Shown here one piece after another: positions 45,541 through 54,825 of a stretch of 61,650 nt of DNA (position 1 is its first letter; every line of letters starts with the position of its first letter). The notes below the pieces were generated by a model. That model searched no databases. It was given only the letters and a program-made list of their open reading frames with translations, and had not been told where the DNA came from. This DNA comes from Clostridia bacterium. Lineage in GTDB: Bacteria > Bacillota > Clostridia > UBA1381. The translations under genes were made by a program, and so were the position numbers. Location of the stretch: the NCBI GenBank assembly GCA_017443895.1, contig JAFSXU010000030.1, forward strand, positions 1 through 61,650. The letters run 5' to 3'.

Positions 45541-47343
45541 ATGAAGAATATTGAATTTTACCATGTAAAATTAAATAACGGCTACTGGAAATTGAAGCAG
45601 GATTTAAATACTGATGTTTCAATGCAGTCTGTATGGAAACGGTTTTGTGATACGGGAAGAATAGGCGCATTTGAGTGTAGCTGGAAGCCGGGCATGGAGA
45701 ATGAACCGCATTTTTACTGGGACAGCGATGTTGCAAAATGGATTGAGGGCGCATCGTATATTTTAAAGGTCAGCGACAATAAAATATTGGAGGACAGGAT
45801 TGATAACATAGTTTCCCTTATCGAAAAAAATCAGTGGAAAGACGGCTACTTTAATATTTATTATACAGTAACGGAGAATGAGCGTTTTACGGAACGGAAT
45901 AACCATGAGCTTTACTGTGCCGGACACCTTATAGAGGCGGCAGTTGCATATTATGAGGCAACAGGCAAGGATAAATTCTTAAACTGCATGATAAAATATG
46001 CCGATCTTATTTATAAGGTGTTTATGGTAGATAAGAGTGCCGCATTTGTAACTCCGGGACATGAGGAAATAGAAATGGCACTTGTACGGCTTTATAAGTG
46101 TATCGGAGATAAAAAGTACCTTGAGCTTGCAGGTTTCTTTATAAAAAACCGCGCAAATAATGATAAGGACTGGTATTGTGCGCCAAATGCAAAGGCATAC
46201 TATTGTCAGGACCATATACCGCCTGAAAAAATGGACAGTGCAGAGGGACATGCAGTAAGGGCGCTGTACCTTTACTGCGGTATGATTGACTATGCTGTGG
46301 AGGCGGGAGATAAGGAGCTAATAGACGCCTGCAACAGACTGTATAATGACATTACAGAACGGAAGATGTACATAACAGGCGGTGTAGGCTCAACATTCAT
46401 GGGCGAGGCATTTACTGTGCCGTATCATTTGCCAAACGAGAGCGCATATTCAGAAACCTGTGCTTCCATTGCACTTATAATGTTTACAAAGCGTATGCAG
46501 GAGCTTGGTAACAGCTCAAAGTATGCTGATGTTATAGAGCGTGCAATGTATAACGGTATGATGGACGGAATTTCGCTTGATGGCAGATGTTTCTTCTATG
46601 AAAATCCGTTGGAGATAAATCTCAAAAATCACAGTATAAACAGAAGCACTACCATGGAGGAGCATATTCCTATTACCGAAAGGGTAGAGGTGTTTGACTG
46701 TTCCTGCTGTCCTCCCAATATTAACAGAACATTGTCGGCTATTCAGGGCTTGGCGTATGCATATGAGGATAATACAATAGTTATAAACCAGTTTATGGAC
46801 AGCACACTTAATATTGATAATAAATGCGTAAGCGTAAAAACAAAATACCCAATAGACGGAAAAATAAATATCACAAAAGAAAATGTAGAAAAAATAAAGG
46901 TAAGAATACCGTCATGGTGTAAAAATATCCGCTGTGACTGTGAGTACACAGCTAAAAACGGGTATATGGAAATAACGGAAGATAATGTAAATATCGAGTT
47001 TGAAATGAGACCGATGTTTGTTAAAGCAAACCCCAAAATCCGTTCAAACAGAGGCTGTACTGCAGTGCAGTACGGGCCGATTGTATACTGCATCGAGGGT
47101 GTAGATAACGGCGATATATATGCCCTGTCACTTGATACAAAAAAGAATATAACCGTGGAATATTCCGATGAATACAGTTTAAATATCATAAATGCCAAAG
47201 GACGCAGGCAGTTGCCGTGTGCAGACCTGTATATGAGTGCGGAAAATGTACAGTATGAAGAAACAGATATAAAGCTCATTCCGTATAGTTGCCATGCAAA
47301 CAGAGGCGAGTCGGATATGTTGGTGTGGATAAATGAGGTATGA
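45541..47343 (+). CDS. GH127 beta-L-arabinofuranosidase-type enzyme
   Basis: A 600-residue intracellular enzyme. The zinc-cysteine catalytic set of GH127 is visible. Glu305 and Cys307 lie in S-E-T-C-A-S, and Cys389 and Cys390 in C-S-C-C-P-P-N. Glu289 in G-E-A-F is placed 16 residues before Glu305, exactly as acid/base Glu322 precedes Glu338 in HypBA1. The nucleophile would be Cys389. G-H-E-E-I-E-M-A-L-V-R-L and V-G-S-T-F are family landmarks. It should release beta-linked L-arabinofuranose from plant glycan or glycoprotein side chains; other furanosides are possible. Overlaps the next gene by 4 bases. Confidence 0.9.
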   Translation: MKNIEFYHVKLNNGYWKLKQDLNTDVSMQSVWKRFCDTGRIGAFECSWKPGMENEPHFYWDSDVAKWIEGASYILKVSDNKILEDRIDNIVSLIEKNQWKDGYFNIYYTVTENERFTERNNHELYCAGHLIEAAVAYYEATGKDKFLNCMIKYADLIYKVFMVDKSAAFVTPGHEEIEMALVRLYKCIGDKKYLELAGFFIKNRANNDKDWYCAPNAKAYYCQDHIPPEKMDSAEGHAVRALYLYCGMIDYAVEAGDKELIDACNRLYNDITERKMYITGGVGSTFMGEAFTVPYHLPNESAYSETCASIALIMFTKRMQELGNSSKYADVIERAMYNGMMDGISLDGRCFFYENPLEINLKNHSINRSTTMEEHIPITERVEVFDCSCCPPNINRTLSAIQGLAYAYEDNTIVINQFMDSTLNIDNKCVSVKTKYPIDGKINITKENVEKIKVRIPSWCKNIRCDCEYTAKNGYMEITEDNVNIEFEMRPMFVKANPKIRSNRGCTAVQYGPIVYCIEGVDNGDIYALSLDTKKNITVEYSDEYSLNIINAKGRRQLPCADLYMSAENVQYEETDIKLIPYSCHANRGESDMLVWINEV

Positions 47344-49208
47344 AAATTATGATTGAAAACAGACTAAACAGCACAGGTGAGTTTTCATATTCGGGTATTT
47401 CCGATGATATGATAAGATTTATAGAGAAAGCTCAGTTAAAGGATACAAAGCTCTGGGATTTGATTATTGAGCAGTTTTCGACCAATTCCGATGATGCAGA
47501 TGACGGCTGGAGATGCGAGTACTGGGGAAAGCTTATGCGTGGCGCCTGCGTGGTGTATGAGTATACAAAGGATAGGGAACTTTATAATATTTTGCTTGAC
47601 GCCACAAAACGGCTTATTGAAAAAGCAGATAATCTCGGCAGAATTTCCACATACAGCGTGGAGCATGAGTTTTGCGGCTGGGATATGTGGGGCAGGAAAT
47701 ATGTGCTTTTGGGACTTATCCATTTTTTTGAGATATGCCACGATGAGGAGTTTGGGCATACGGTAATAGAAACTGCAAAAGCACATCTTGATTATATAAT
47801 ATCAAAGATAGGTGAAGATAAAATTGATATAACAGAAACATCCATGGTATGGGGCGGAATAAATTCGTCCTCTGTTTTGGAGCCTGTTGTAAGACTGTAT
47901 TCAATAACCAAGGAACAACGGTATCTTGACTTTGCAAAATACATAGTGGATAGAGGCGGTGCAAAGGATTTTGATATTTTTTATGCCGCATATGAAGATA
48001 AACTCTATCCATACCAATACCCTGTTACAAAGGCATATGAACTCATGTCATGCTTTGAAGGACTTTTGGAGTATTATAAAGTAACGGGTGAGGAAAAATA
48101 TAGAACAGCGGTAATAAATTTTGCGGACAAGCTTATTGAATCCGAAATAACCATAATCGGTTCGGCAGGGTGTGAGCATGAGCTGTTTAACCATTCGGCA
48201 CTTATGCAGACTTATACAGGCTATGACGGACTTATGCAGGAAACCTGTGTAACCGTTACATGGATAAAGTTATGTCACAGACTGTTGTTGCTGACAGGTA
48301 ATATGAAGTACGCAGACGAGATTGAAAAGTCTGTATATAATGCACTTTACGGCGCAGTAAATATTGACGGTAATCTCTGCTCAGACGAGGTAAGATTTGA
48401 CCTGCCGTACTACAAGGATGTATATAAAACATATCATAGCAAAAATCCGAGGGGACAGGTATTTGACAGCTACAGCCCTTTAAGGCTTAATATCCGTGGC
48501 AAGGCAGTAGGCGGATTTAAGGCTATGGATAATAATACGGCATACTTTGGCTGTTGTATCGCAATAGGTGCTGTAGGAATAGGCTTAGTACCAAAAACAA
48601 GCGTTTTAAATGATGACAACAATTACACATTTGCACTGTATCTGCCCGGAAAAGCGGTGTTTAACAACAAAGACGGAGGCAGAGTTGAATTTGAGGTTAA
48701 TACCAAGTATCCAAGTGACAGTAAAATTGGAATTACTGTAAACACCGAAGGATATTTTTCTCTAAATTTACGGGTACCCTATTTTGCCGATAATTATAGC
48801 GTGACATTAAACAATGATATAATAAACACAGAAAATAACAACGGTGTTATTACAATAAGCAGAGAGTGGCATAAAAATGATGTGATAACCCTTGATTTAA
48901 ATATGAATTTCAGAACAGTAAGAGCACCAAAAAACCCCGATGATAAAGCCGGTAAAAACCATATTGCATTTATGTACGGGCCTCTTGTTTTGGCAAGGGA
49001 CGAAAGACTTGAAAATGCGGGTGGAGTGGTTTCGATACCTCAAATCACACCTGAGTTTATACCGGAACAATTTGATGAAGCTATGATGGCTTGCAAAAGT
49101 GTGAAAATTGGGGACAGAAAAATTAAACTTATTGACTATGCGTCTGCAGGCAGAACATGGAGGAGAAATTCACAGTTCGAGGTCTGGATAAGGACAAACG
49201 GAGGATGA
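47340..49208 (+). CDS. Second GH127-like glycoside hydrolase (divergent)
   Basis: A 622-residue intracellular protein of the same overall design as its neighbour: helical barrel then beta domains. It retains a metal/nucleophile set, Glu301 and Cys303 in Q-E-T-C-V-T, and Cys405-Cys406 in F-G-C-C-I-A. A possible acid/base glutamate lies in C-E-H-E-L-F, 20-22 residues before Glu301. Sequence is otherwise far from the gene at 45541, so it is probably a different specificity rather than a duplicate. The start is ATGA-coupled to the upstream stop; its end lies one base before the AraC gene. Placement in GH127 or a sister family cannot be settled by eye. Confidence 0.75.
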   Translation: MKIMIENRLNSTGEFSYSGISDDMIRFIEKAQLKDTKLWDLIIEQFSTNSDDADDGWRCEYWGKLMRGACVVYEYTKDRELYNILLDATKRLIEKADNLGRISTYSVEHEFCGWDMWGRKYVLLGLIHFFEICHDEEFGHTVIETAKAHLDYIISKIGEDKIDITETSMVWGGINSSSVLEPVVRLYSITKEQRYLDFAKYIVDRGGAKDFDIFYAAYEDKLYPYQYPVTKAYELMSCFEGLLEYYKVTGEEKYRTAVINFADKLIESEITIIGSAGCEHELFNHSALMQTYTGYDGLMQETCVTVTWIKLCHRLLLLTGNMKYADEIEKSVYNALYGAVNIDGNLCSDEVRFDLPYYKDVYKTYHSKNPRGQVFDSYSPLRLNIRGKAVGGFKAMDNNTAYFGCCIAIGAVGIGLVPKTSVLNDDNNYTFALYLPGKAVFNNKDGGRVEFEVNTKYPSDSKIGITVNTEGYFSLNLRVPYFADNYSVTLNNDIINTENNNGVITISREWHKNDVITLDLNMNFRTVRAPKNPDDKAGKNHIAFMYGPLVLARDERLENAGGVVSIPQITPEFIPEQFDEAMMACKSVKIGDRKIKLIDYASAGRTWRRNSQFEVWIRTNGG

Positions 49209-49209
49209 T

Positions 49210-49974
49210 ATGTTAAATTTGGAGTTTGCGGGAATGGGTTTGTTTGAATATGACGGAGAATGGATTCATCCTGAAAAAACCGAAAAAACCTTTGAATTGA
49301 TATATGTTTTGGACGGTGAAGTATATATTAAGGAGAATGACCGGTATATAACGGCAAATAAAAAGGATTTGATAATCCTCTCACCCGGGATAGCACATAA
49401 GGGATTTAAAAAAAGCGAGAGTAATACTTCGTTTTACTGGATCCATTTTTATGCCGATAAGCTTGATCTTCAGATGCCGTATCACAAGGAGTATTTCAAC
49501 GGCTCATATCTGTTCAGAGAGCTTAACCATCTTAGTAATCTCAGTGATGAAAAATGCCCTAAATATATACTTGATGCATATGTATCTTATATCATTGCAA
49601 GGCTTATTGTTGAGCAAAATCAGCATCAGTCTGCCCAAAAAATTACAGACGAGATTTATGAATGGGTAAGAGTTAATGTAGATGCAAGGCTCACAGTGAA
49701 TAAGGTTGCAAACCATTTTGGATTTAACTCAGAATACATTTCAAAGATAACAAAAAAGGCGTTTGGTGTACCGCTAAAAGGTATAATCAATATGTTTTTG
49801 ATTAACAAAGCAAATGACTTGCTCTTAAACACTAATCTGTTCGTGTCAGAGATAGGCGAGGCGTTGGGGTTTGCGAGCAGTACGGCGTTTGTCAATTACT
49901 ATAAGTATCATCAGAATATAACGCCTACACAGTACAGGAATATGTATTCAAAAACGCATATGAATAAAAAATAG
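49210..49974 (+). CDS. AraC-type regulator with cupin domain, embedded in the operon
   Basis: A 254-residue regulator: N-terminal cupin (~20-95) with F-E-L-I-Y-V-L-D-G-E-V-Y and S-P-G-I-A-H-K-G, and C-terminal helix-turn-helix pair (~150-250) with N-H-F-G-F-N-S-E-Y-I-S-K and I-G-E-A-L-G-F-A-S-S-T-A-F. GGAGG sits 5 bases upstream, inside the end of the GH127-like gene, so it is translated from the enzyme mRNA. That makes positive feedback on the lyase/GH block plausible. Ligand unknown. Confidence 0.9.
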   Translation: MLNLEFAGMGLFEYDGEWIHPEKTEKTFELIYVLDGEVYIKENDRYITANKKDLIILSPGIAHKGFKKSESNTSFYWIHFYADKLDLQMPYHKEYFNGSYLFRELNHLSNLSDEKCPKYILDAYVSYIIARLIVEQNQHQSAQKITDEIYEWVRVNVDARLTVNKVANHFGFNSEYISKITKKAFGVPLKGIINMFLINKANDLLLNTNLFVSEIGEALGFASSTAFVNYYKYHQNITPTQYRNMYSKTHMNKK

Positions 49975-49990
49975 AAAGGACAGTGCCGAT

Positions 49991-51883
49991 ATGAATAAAA
50001 GGTTGGAACCATACTATAATGTTGATGTCGAGGGCGATTTCAGTAACTGGAATATGTCGGGATTTATAGGTGGTGGTGAAGGTAAGAGTAAAGTTGATGT
50101 ACACCACATTACAAAAACTTCAGGCAATGTGTGTATAGGTCAGACAGTTGTAAAAAACATATCCGATACCGATATAGTCCTAAATCATGTAAGCTCTGTA
50201 CTTTACAGGGGTGTTGGCAGATTTGAAAAAAACAGATATACAGTTTTTATATGTAAATGCGGTTGGCAGGGTGAAATGCAGTGGATAGAGCAAGACCTTG
50301 CGAGTTTGGGTGTGTATAAGGCGTCAAATCACGCAGACACCTCGGTATTTGAAATTTCCTGCTCAGGCAGTCAGACAACTTCAGAATACTATCCGTTGAT
50401 AATGATAAGGGACACAAAATTGGGCATTACATACTATTTTGAAACAGAGCCGTTGTCTGGCTGGTATATAGAAATAGGTATTATGGGCGAGGACATATAT
50501 GTAGAAACCAATTCAGCGTTTATGGGTAACGACGGTTGGATAAAAAGATTGGCACCTGATGAAGAATATATATCGGGAAGAACATTTTATGGCTTTGCAG
50601 AGGGCGAATTTTCCGATGCAGTCAATGAGCTAAATGCCTTTAAAAGAACACAATGGAAAGCCGGGGATTTAAAAGTAGTATTTAACGATTATATGAACTG
50701 TCTTTGGGCAAAACCGACGCTTGGAAAGCTAAAACCCCTGATTGATACGGCAAAGGAGGCAGGCTGTGAAGTGTTTTGTGTTGATGCGGGTTGGTACGGA
50801 AAGGATACGAGCGATAACCACCTTGGCGACTGGTTTTTGGAAAGCCCCGATTTGGGCGAAAATGGTCTGAGTGGCATTTTTGGTTACATAAAATCAAAGG
50901 ATATGCTCCCGGGAATTTGGCTTGAAATGGAATGTTGTGCAAGCACATCAAATGTATATAAAGAGCTTAATGATTGCCTCCTTAAAAGAAACGGAATTAT
51001 AATAGGCGGATCAAGAGCGTACTTGGATTTTCGTACAGAAAAGGTGAGGGACTATACACTAAGAGCTGTTGACAGACTGTATAAAAAAGGCGTAAGATAT
51101 ATAAAAAATGATTACAACCATAATTTAGTGTTTGGCTGCGACGGTGCAGAGAGTCTTAGTGTCGGCTATGCAGAGCACAGAAAAGCATTTCTTGACTTTA
51201 TATGTAAGCTTAAAGGAAAATATACGGATTTGACTATAGAAAATTGTTCAAGCGGTGCTATGCGCTCGGATTTTTGTTTGCTAAGGAATTTTGATATTCA
51301 GAATTTATCGGACCAGGAATATTACTATAATATTCCGCCGATTTTGGCAGGAACTATGGCTGCAATTCCGCCTGAAAGATGCGGTGTTTTATCATATCCA
51401 TATCCGTTACTGTATGAAAATCAGCCGGAGAAAAAGGACTATGAAAGACTTAACATAGAATCGGATAAAGAAGAAACGGTTTTCAATATGGTAAATTCCA
51501 TGCTTGGTGCAATGTGCCTGTCGGGGCATATAGATTGTGCTGATAAAGAAAATCTTGAGCTTATTAAAAATGGTATAGAGATATATAAAGCATACAGACA
51601 TCTCATACCCAAAAGTGAAATCCTTTATTTTACTCCTAAGCTTAGAATTGGCGAAAAAGGTGTAATGGCAGTAGGATTGAAATTTAATGATCAGATTATC
51701 CTTGCGGTGTGGAAAATCGGAATTGATGATAAAACAGTAAAAATTCCTGTTTCGGAATACGCAGGGAAAAATATTGAAATAGCATACCCTAACAGTATTA
51801 AGACGGAGTATTATATTGATAGCCAAAATCTGATTATAGAAATGCCTGCTAAAAATACGGCAAGATTATTCAGGATATATTAA
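49991..51883 (+). CDS. GH36-family alpha-galactosidase-like enzyme
   Basis: A 630-residue intracellular enzyme. The N-terminal beta domain is followed by the barrel with E-V-F-C-V-D-A-G-W-Y, nucleophile aspartate in Y-I-K-N-D-Y-N, and E-N-C-S-S-G-A-M-R-S-D. The acid/base aspartate candidate is in N-L-S-D-Q-E-Y. Compared with the GH36 gene at 4484 it is shorter and only the motifs agree. Alpha-galactoside removal is the likely activity. It begins 16 bases after the AraC gene and is followed closely by GH31, so both would trim alpha-linked side chains of imported oligosaccharides. Confidence 0.85.
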   Translation: MNKRLEPYYNVDVEGDFSNWNMSGFIGGGEGKSKVDVHHITKTSGNVCIGQTVVKNISDTDIVLNHVSSVLYRGVGRFEKNRYTVFICKCGWQGEMQWIEQDLASLGVYKASNHADTSVFEISCSGSQTTSEYYPLIMIRDTKLGITYYFETEPLSGWYIEIGIMGEDIYVETNSAFMGNDGWIKRLAPDEEYISGRTFYGFAEGEFSDAVNELNAFKRTQWKAGDLKVVFNDYMNCLWAKPTLGKLKPLIDTAKEAGCEVFCVDAGWYGKDTSDNHLGDWFLESPDLGENGLSGIFGYIKSKDMLPGIWLEMECCASTSNVYKELNDCLLKRNGIIIGGSRAYLDFRTEKVRDYTLRAVDRLYKKGVRYIKNDYNHNLVFGCDGAESLSVGYAEHRKAFLDFICKLKGKYTDLTIENCSSGAMRSDFCLLRNFDIQNLSDQEYYYNIPPILAGTMAAIPPERCGVLSYPYPLLYENQPEKKDYERLNIESDKEETVFNMVNSMLGAMCLSGHIDCADKENLELIKNGIEIYKAYRHLIPKSEILYFTPKLRIGEKGVMAVGLKFNDQIILAVWKIGIDDKTVKIPVSEYAGKNIEIAYPNSIKTEYYIDSQNLIIEMPAKNTARLFRIY

Positions 51884-51896
51884 GTGAGGTTTTTAT

Positions 51897-54281
51897 ATGG
51901 GCAGAATACATGAAAAATATATCTATAAAACGACTCCAAAATCCAAAGAACAAGCAATAGTAAAAGGGGACACATATAGGTTCACTATTCTTTGTGACAG
52001 GCTCATAAGAATGGAATATAATAAAACCGGCGTGTTTGAGGACAGAGCCACTCAAACTGTTATAAACCGTGATTTTTGTGTCCCTGAATTTTCGGTTTCA
52101 CAAGAAGGCAATACACTTATTCTTGCAACGGATTATATTGAAATAACCTATCACGGCGGTGAATTTACAAAAAACAGCCTGTCTGCAAGGTTTACAGGTA
52201 AATTGGGTAATACTAAGTTTGACTGGCATTACGGTGATAGTAAATTTAACTTAAAAGGAACTGCCAGAACGCTTGACACGGTTGACGGTGAATGTGAGCT
52301 TGAAGATGGAATAATGTCAAGAGTGTGTATGACTACCTTAGATGACAGCAATTCCCTTATCCTGTCCGATGACGGATGGATTGATGTAAGGGATAGGGGT
52401 GGCGTTGATATATACCTTTTCGGGTACAGAAATGATTATAAATCCGCACTCAAAGCATACTGTCAGCTTACAGGCACAACGCCTATGATACCAAGATATG
52501 CTTTGGGTAACTGGTGGAGTAGGTTTTATAAGTACACACAGGAGGAATACTGTGCCTTGATGAACAGATTTAAGCGTGAGGGTATTCCGTTTTCCGTTGC
52601 CGTAATAGATATGGACTGGCACTATACCGACATTGCTCCTGAGTACGGCTCGGGCTGGACGGGCTTTTCGTGGAACAAAGAACTGTTCCCCGACCATTGT
52701 GCATTTTTGAAATTTTTAAATGATAACTGTATGCATCCGACACTTAATTTACATCCTGCGGAGGGAATAGCCGCACACGAGGATTGTTATGAGGCTTTGG
52801 CGGAGGCAATGGGTATTGATGCAACTACGGAAAAAACGGTTGCGTTTGATATTGCAAATCCGAAATTTGTGGAGAATTATTTTGATAAGGTCTTGCACCC
52901 GATGGAAAAAGAGGGTGTTGCATTTTGGTGGATGGACTGGCAGCAGGGTAATACTACAAAAGTTCCGGGACTTGACCCGTTATGGATGCTAAATCATTAC
53001 CATTACATAGATATGCAGGGTAGAAATATCCGACCGATGATTTTTTCAAGGTATGCAGGAGCGGGAAGTCAGCGATACCCGATAGGTTTTTCGGGTGATA
53101 CCGTAGTAACATGGGAGTCGCTTGATTTTCAACCGTATTTTACAGCCACCGCCTCAAATATCGGCTATGGCTGGTGGAGTCATGATATTGGCGGGCATAT
53201 GTTTGGATATCGTGATGATGAAATGGTAACAAGGTGGGTTGAGTTGGGTGTTTTCTCGCCTATAATGAGACTGCATAGTATGTGCAGTGATTTCCAGTCT
53301 AAGGAACCATGGAACTATAATATGCAAAGCGAGTATGCAATGCGTAAGTTTTTAAGGTTAAGGCATAGCCTGATACCGTATATGTATACCATGAACTATC
53401 GTGCATATCGTGAGAGCATTCCTATGGTAGCGCCTGTTTATTATGAATGTGACGATGATGAGGCATATACGGTTAATAGAAATGAATATTTCTTTGGCAC
53501 ACAAATGCTTGTATCTCCGATAACACATAAATCCGATTCGGTAACGGCTATGGGATCTACTACTGCATATTTGCCTGAAGGGGTATGGTTTGATTTCTTT
53601 ACAGGCAGATGCTATAGCGGAAAAAGGACAGTAAGACTGTATCGAGAGCTTGATAAAATGCCTGTACTTGTAAAAGGCGGAGGCATTGTTCCGATGGATA
53701 ATTCAGGGGTAAGGAATGGTACAGATAACCCCAAAAGCTTGCTGATACATATTTTCCCGGGTGCAAACGGCGAGTTTACATTGTATGAGGACGATGGTGT
53801 TTCAACGGACTATGAAAATGGAATATGTGTTAAAACAAAGCTTGAACTAAGGTGCGAAAACGGTATTGAATTTAATATATCGGCACCTTGCGGAGAGGAT
53901 AGCTTAAAGGTCAAGGACAGGGGATACACGCTTGCATTCAGAAGTGTTCTGGATAGCAGTGATATTACCGTTACGGAGAACGGAACAGTCAAGGAATTTA
54001 TAAAGCACTATGATGATAATACTTTGTATATCGAGATTAAGAATGTAAACAGTGAAGTTTCGGTGTATGTGAATTCTAAGCAGTGTAAAAATCCTATAAG
54101 GGAAGAAGTATTTAGAATTCTTAAAAATGCACAGTGCTCAAATACATTAAAGGAGCAGGTATATAATAAGCTTATATCGGCAAAGTCAACTTCCGATTTT
54201 GTTTGTGAGATGACGGCATTGGATATGGATTTTAACCTTTTTTCAGCAATAGTAGAGGTTGTAACGGCATATGAGCGATAA
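51897..54281 (+). CDS. GH31-family alpha-glycosidase (alpha-xylosidase/alpha-glucosidase type)
   Basis: A 794-residue intracellular enzyme with N-terminal beta-sandwich, barrel and C-terminal beta domains. The catalytic nucleophile is Asp347 in W-W-M-D-W-Q-Q-G and the acid/base Asp401 in G-F-S-G-D-T. The W-W-S-H-D-I-G-G-H and M-R-L-H-S segments are GH31 hallmarks. The W-x-D-W-x-Q form around the nucleophile is less common than in alpha-glucosidases, so specificity (glucose, xylose, galactose) is open. A ~100-residue C-terminal extension of unknown function follows the beta domains. It is the last enzyme before the terminator at 54350. Confidence 0.88.
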   Translation: MGRIHEKYIYKTTPKSKEQAIVKGDTYRFTILCDRLIRMEYNKTGVFEDRATQTVINRDFCVPEFSVSQEGNTLILATDYIEITYHGGEFTKNSLSARFTGKLGNTKFDWHYGDSKFNLKGTARTLDTVDGECELEDGIMSRVCMTTLDDSNSLILSDDGWIDVRDRGGVDIYLFGYRNDYKSALKAYCQLTGTTPMIPRYALGNWWSRFYKYTQEEYCALMNRFKREGIPFSVAVIDMDWHYTDIAPEYGSGWTGFSWNKELFPDHCAFLKFLNDNCMHPTLNLHPAEGIAAHEDCYEALAEAMGIDATTEKTVAFDIANPKFVENYFDKVLHPMEKEGVAFWWMDWQQGNTTKVPGLDPLWMLNHYHYIDMQGRNIRPMIFSRYAGAGSQRYPIGFSGDTVVTWESLDFQPYFTATASNIGYGWWSHDIGGHMFGYRDDEMVTRWVELGVFSPIMRLHSMCSDFQSKEPWNYNMQSEYAMRKFLRLRHSLIPYMYTMNYRAYRESIPMVAPVYYECDDDEAYTVNRNEYFFGTQMLVSPITHKSDSVTAMGSTTAYLPEGVWFDFFTGRCYSGKRTVRLYRELDKMPVLVKGGGIVPMDNSGVRNGTDNPKSLLIHIFPGANGEFTLYEDDGVSTDYENGICVKTKLELRCENGIEFNISAPCGEDSLKVKDRGYTLAFRSVLDSSDITVTENGTVKEFIKHYDDNTLYIEIKNVNSEVSVYVNSKQCKNPIREEVFRILKNAQCSNTLKEQVYNKLISAKSTSDFVCEMTALDMDFNLFSAIVEVVTAYER

Positions 54282-54349
54282 AATGAAGTGAGCAATCATT
54301 ACCCCACATTGAGAACATAAAAATATAAAGAAAACTTAATTTAGTGGAC

Positions 54350-54392
54350 CGACCCCCAATAGTCAGATTTTTTCTCAGACTTTTGGGGGTCG
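54350..54392 (+). terminator. Terminator of the lyase/glycosidase block
   Basis: CGACCCCCAA (54350-54359) pairs with TTGGGGGTCG (54383-54392), followed by TTTC. It lies 69 bases after the GH31 stop and is the first strong plus-strand hairpin after 19419. Confidence 0.7.
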
Positions 54393-54512
54393 TTTCAAAA
54401 TAACCACAGCTTATTCCAATCTTTTTGTTATCAATAATTGCATTATGTACAAAAATCCATATTCTCATAATTTTACATAAATCGTAAATAATCGAATTGT
54501 GCACATTGTCAA

Positions 54513-54538
54513 AAAAATAGAGTTATCACTCTATTTTT
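54513..54538. terminator. Perfect bidirectional hairpin before the restriction operon
   Basis: AAAAATAGAGT (54513-54523) and ACTCTATTTTT (54528-54538) pair perfectly around TATC. A-run and T-run flank both sides, so it can end transcription from either direction and insulates the restriction genes. Confidence 0.75.
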
Positions 54539-54539
54539 G

Positions 54540-54568
54540 TTGAATAATGCTAAAAATAATTATATAAT
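54540..54568 (+). promoter_or_regulatory. Promoter of the type I restriction-modification operon
   Basis: TTGAAT (54540-54545), 17 bases, TATAAT (54563-54568), 33 bases before the small regulator start at 54601. It begins immediately after the hairpin terminator. Confidence 0.7.
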
Positions 54569-54600
54569 GATATATATTTTATATTGGAGGGGTGTGTCAT

Positions 54601-54804
54601 ATGAGTGCGAGTTATAAGAGACTGTGGAAAATGCTGATTGACAAGGATATGAAGAAAAAAGACTTGGCAGCCAAAGCCGGAATAAGCACCTATACCATCA
54701 ACAAACTAAACCGTGGTGACAATGTGACCACCGATGTGCTTGCAAAAATATGCAAGGCACTGGATTGTACCGTTGACGATATAATGGAGTTTGTGGAGAA
54801 ATAG
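54601..54804 (+). CDS. Small XRE-family helix-turn-helix regulator
   Basis: A 67-residue protein, essentially one Cro/CI helix-turn-helix: K-D-L-A-A-K-A-G-I-S-T-Y-T-I-N-K-L followed by L-A-K-I-C-K-A-L-D-C-T-V-D-D-I. The start is the ATG at 54601, 10 bases after GGAGG; a GTG at 54592 is too close to that site. It is first in the restriction operon and probably regulates it, like a controller protein that times methylase before nuclease. That is inference. It ends 21 bases before hsdM. Confidence 0.85.
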   Translation: MSASYKRLWKMLIDKDMKKKDLAAKAGISTYTINKLNRGDNVTTDVLAKICKALDCTVDDIMEFVEK

Positions 54805-54825
54805 ACTTAATAGGAGATTATGGTT

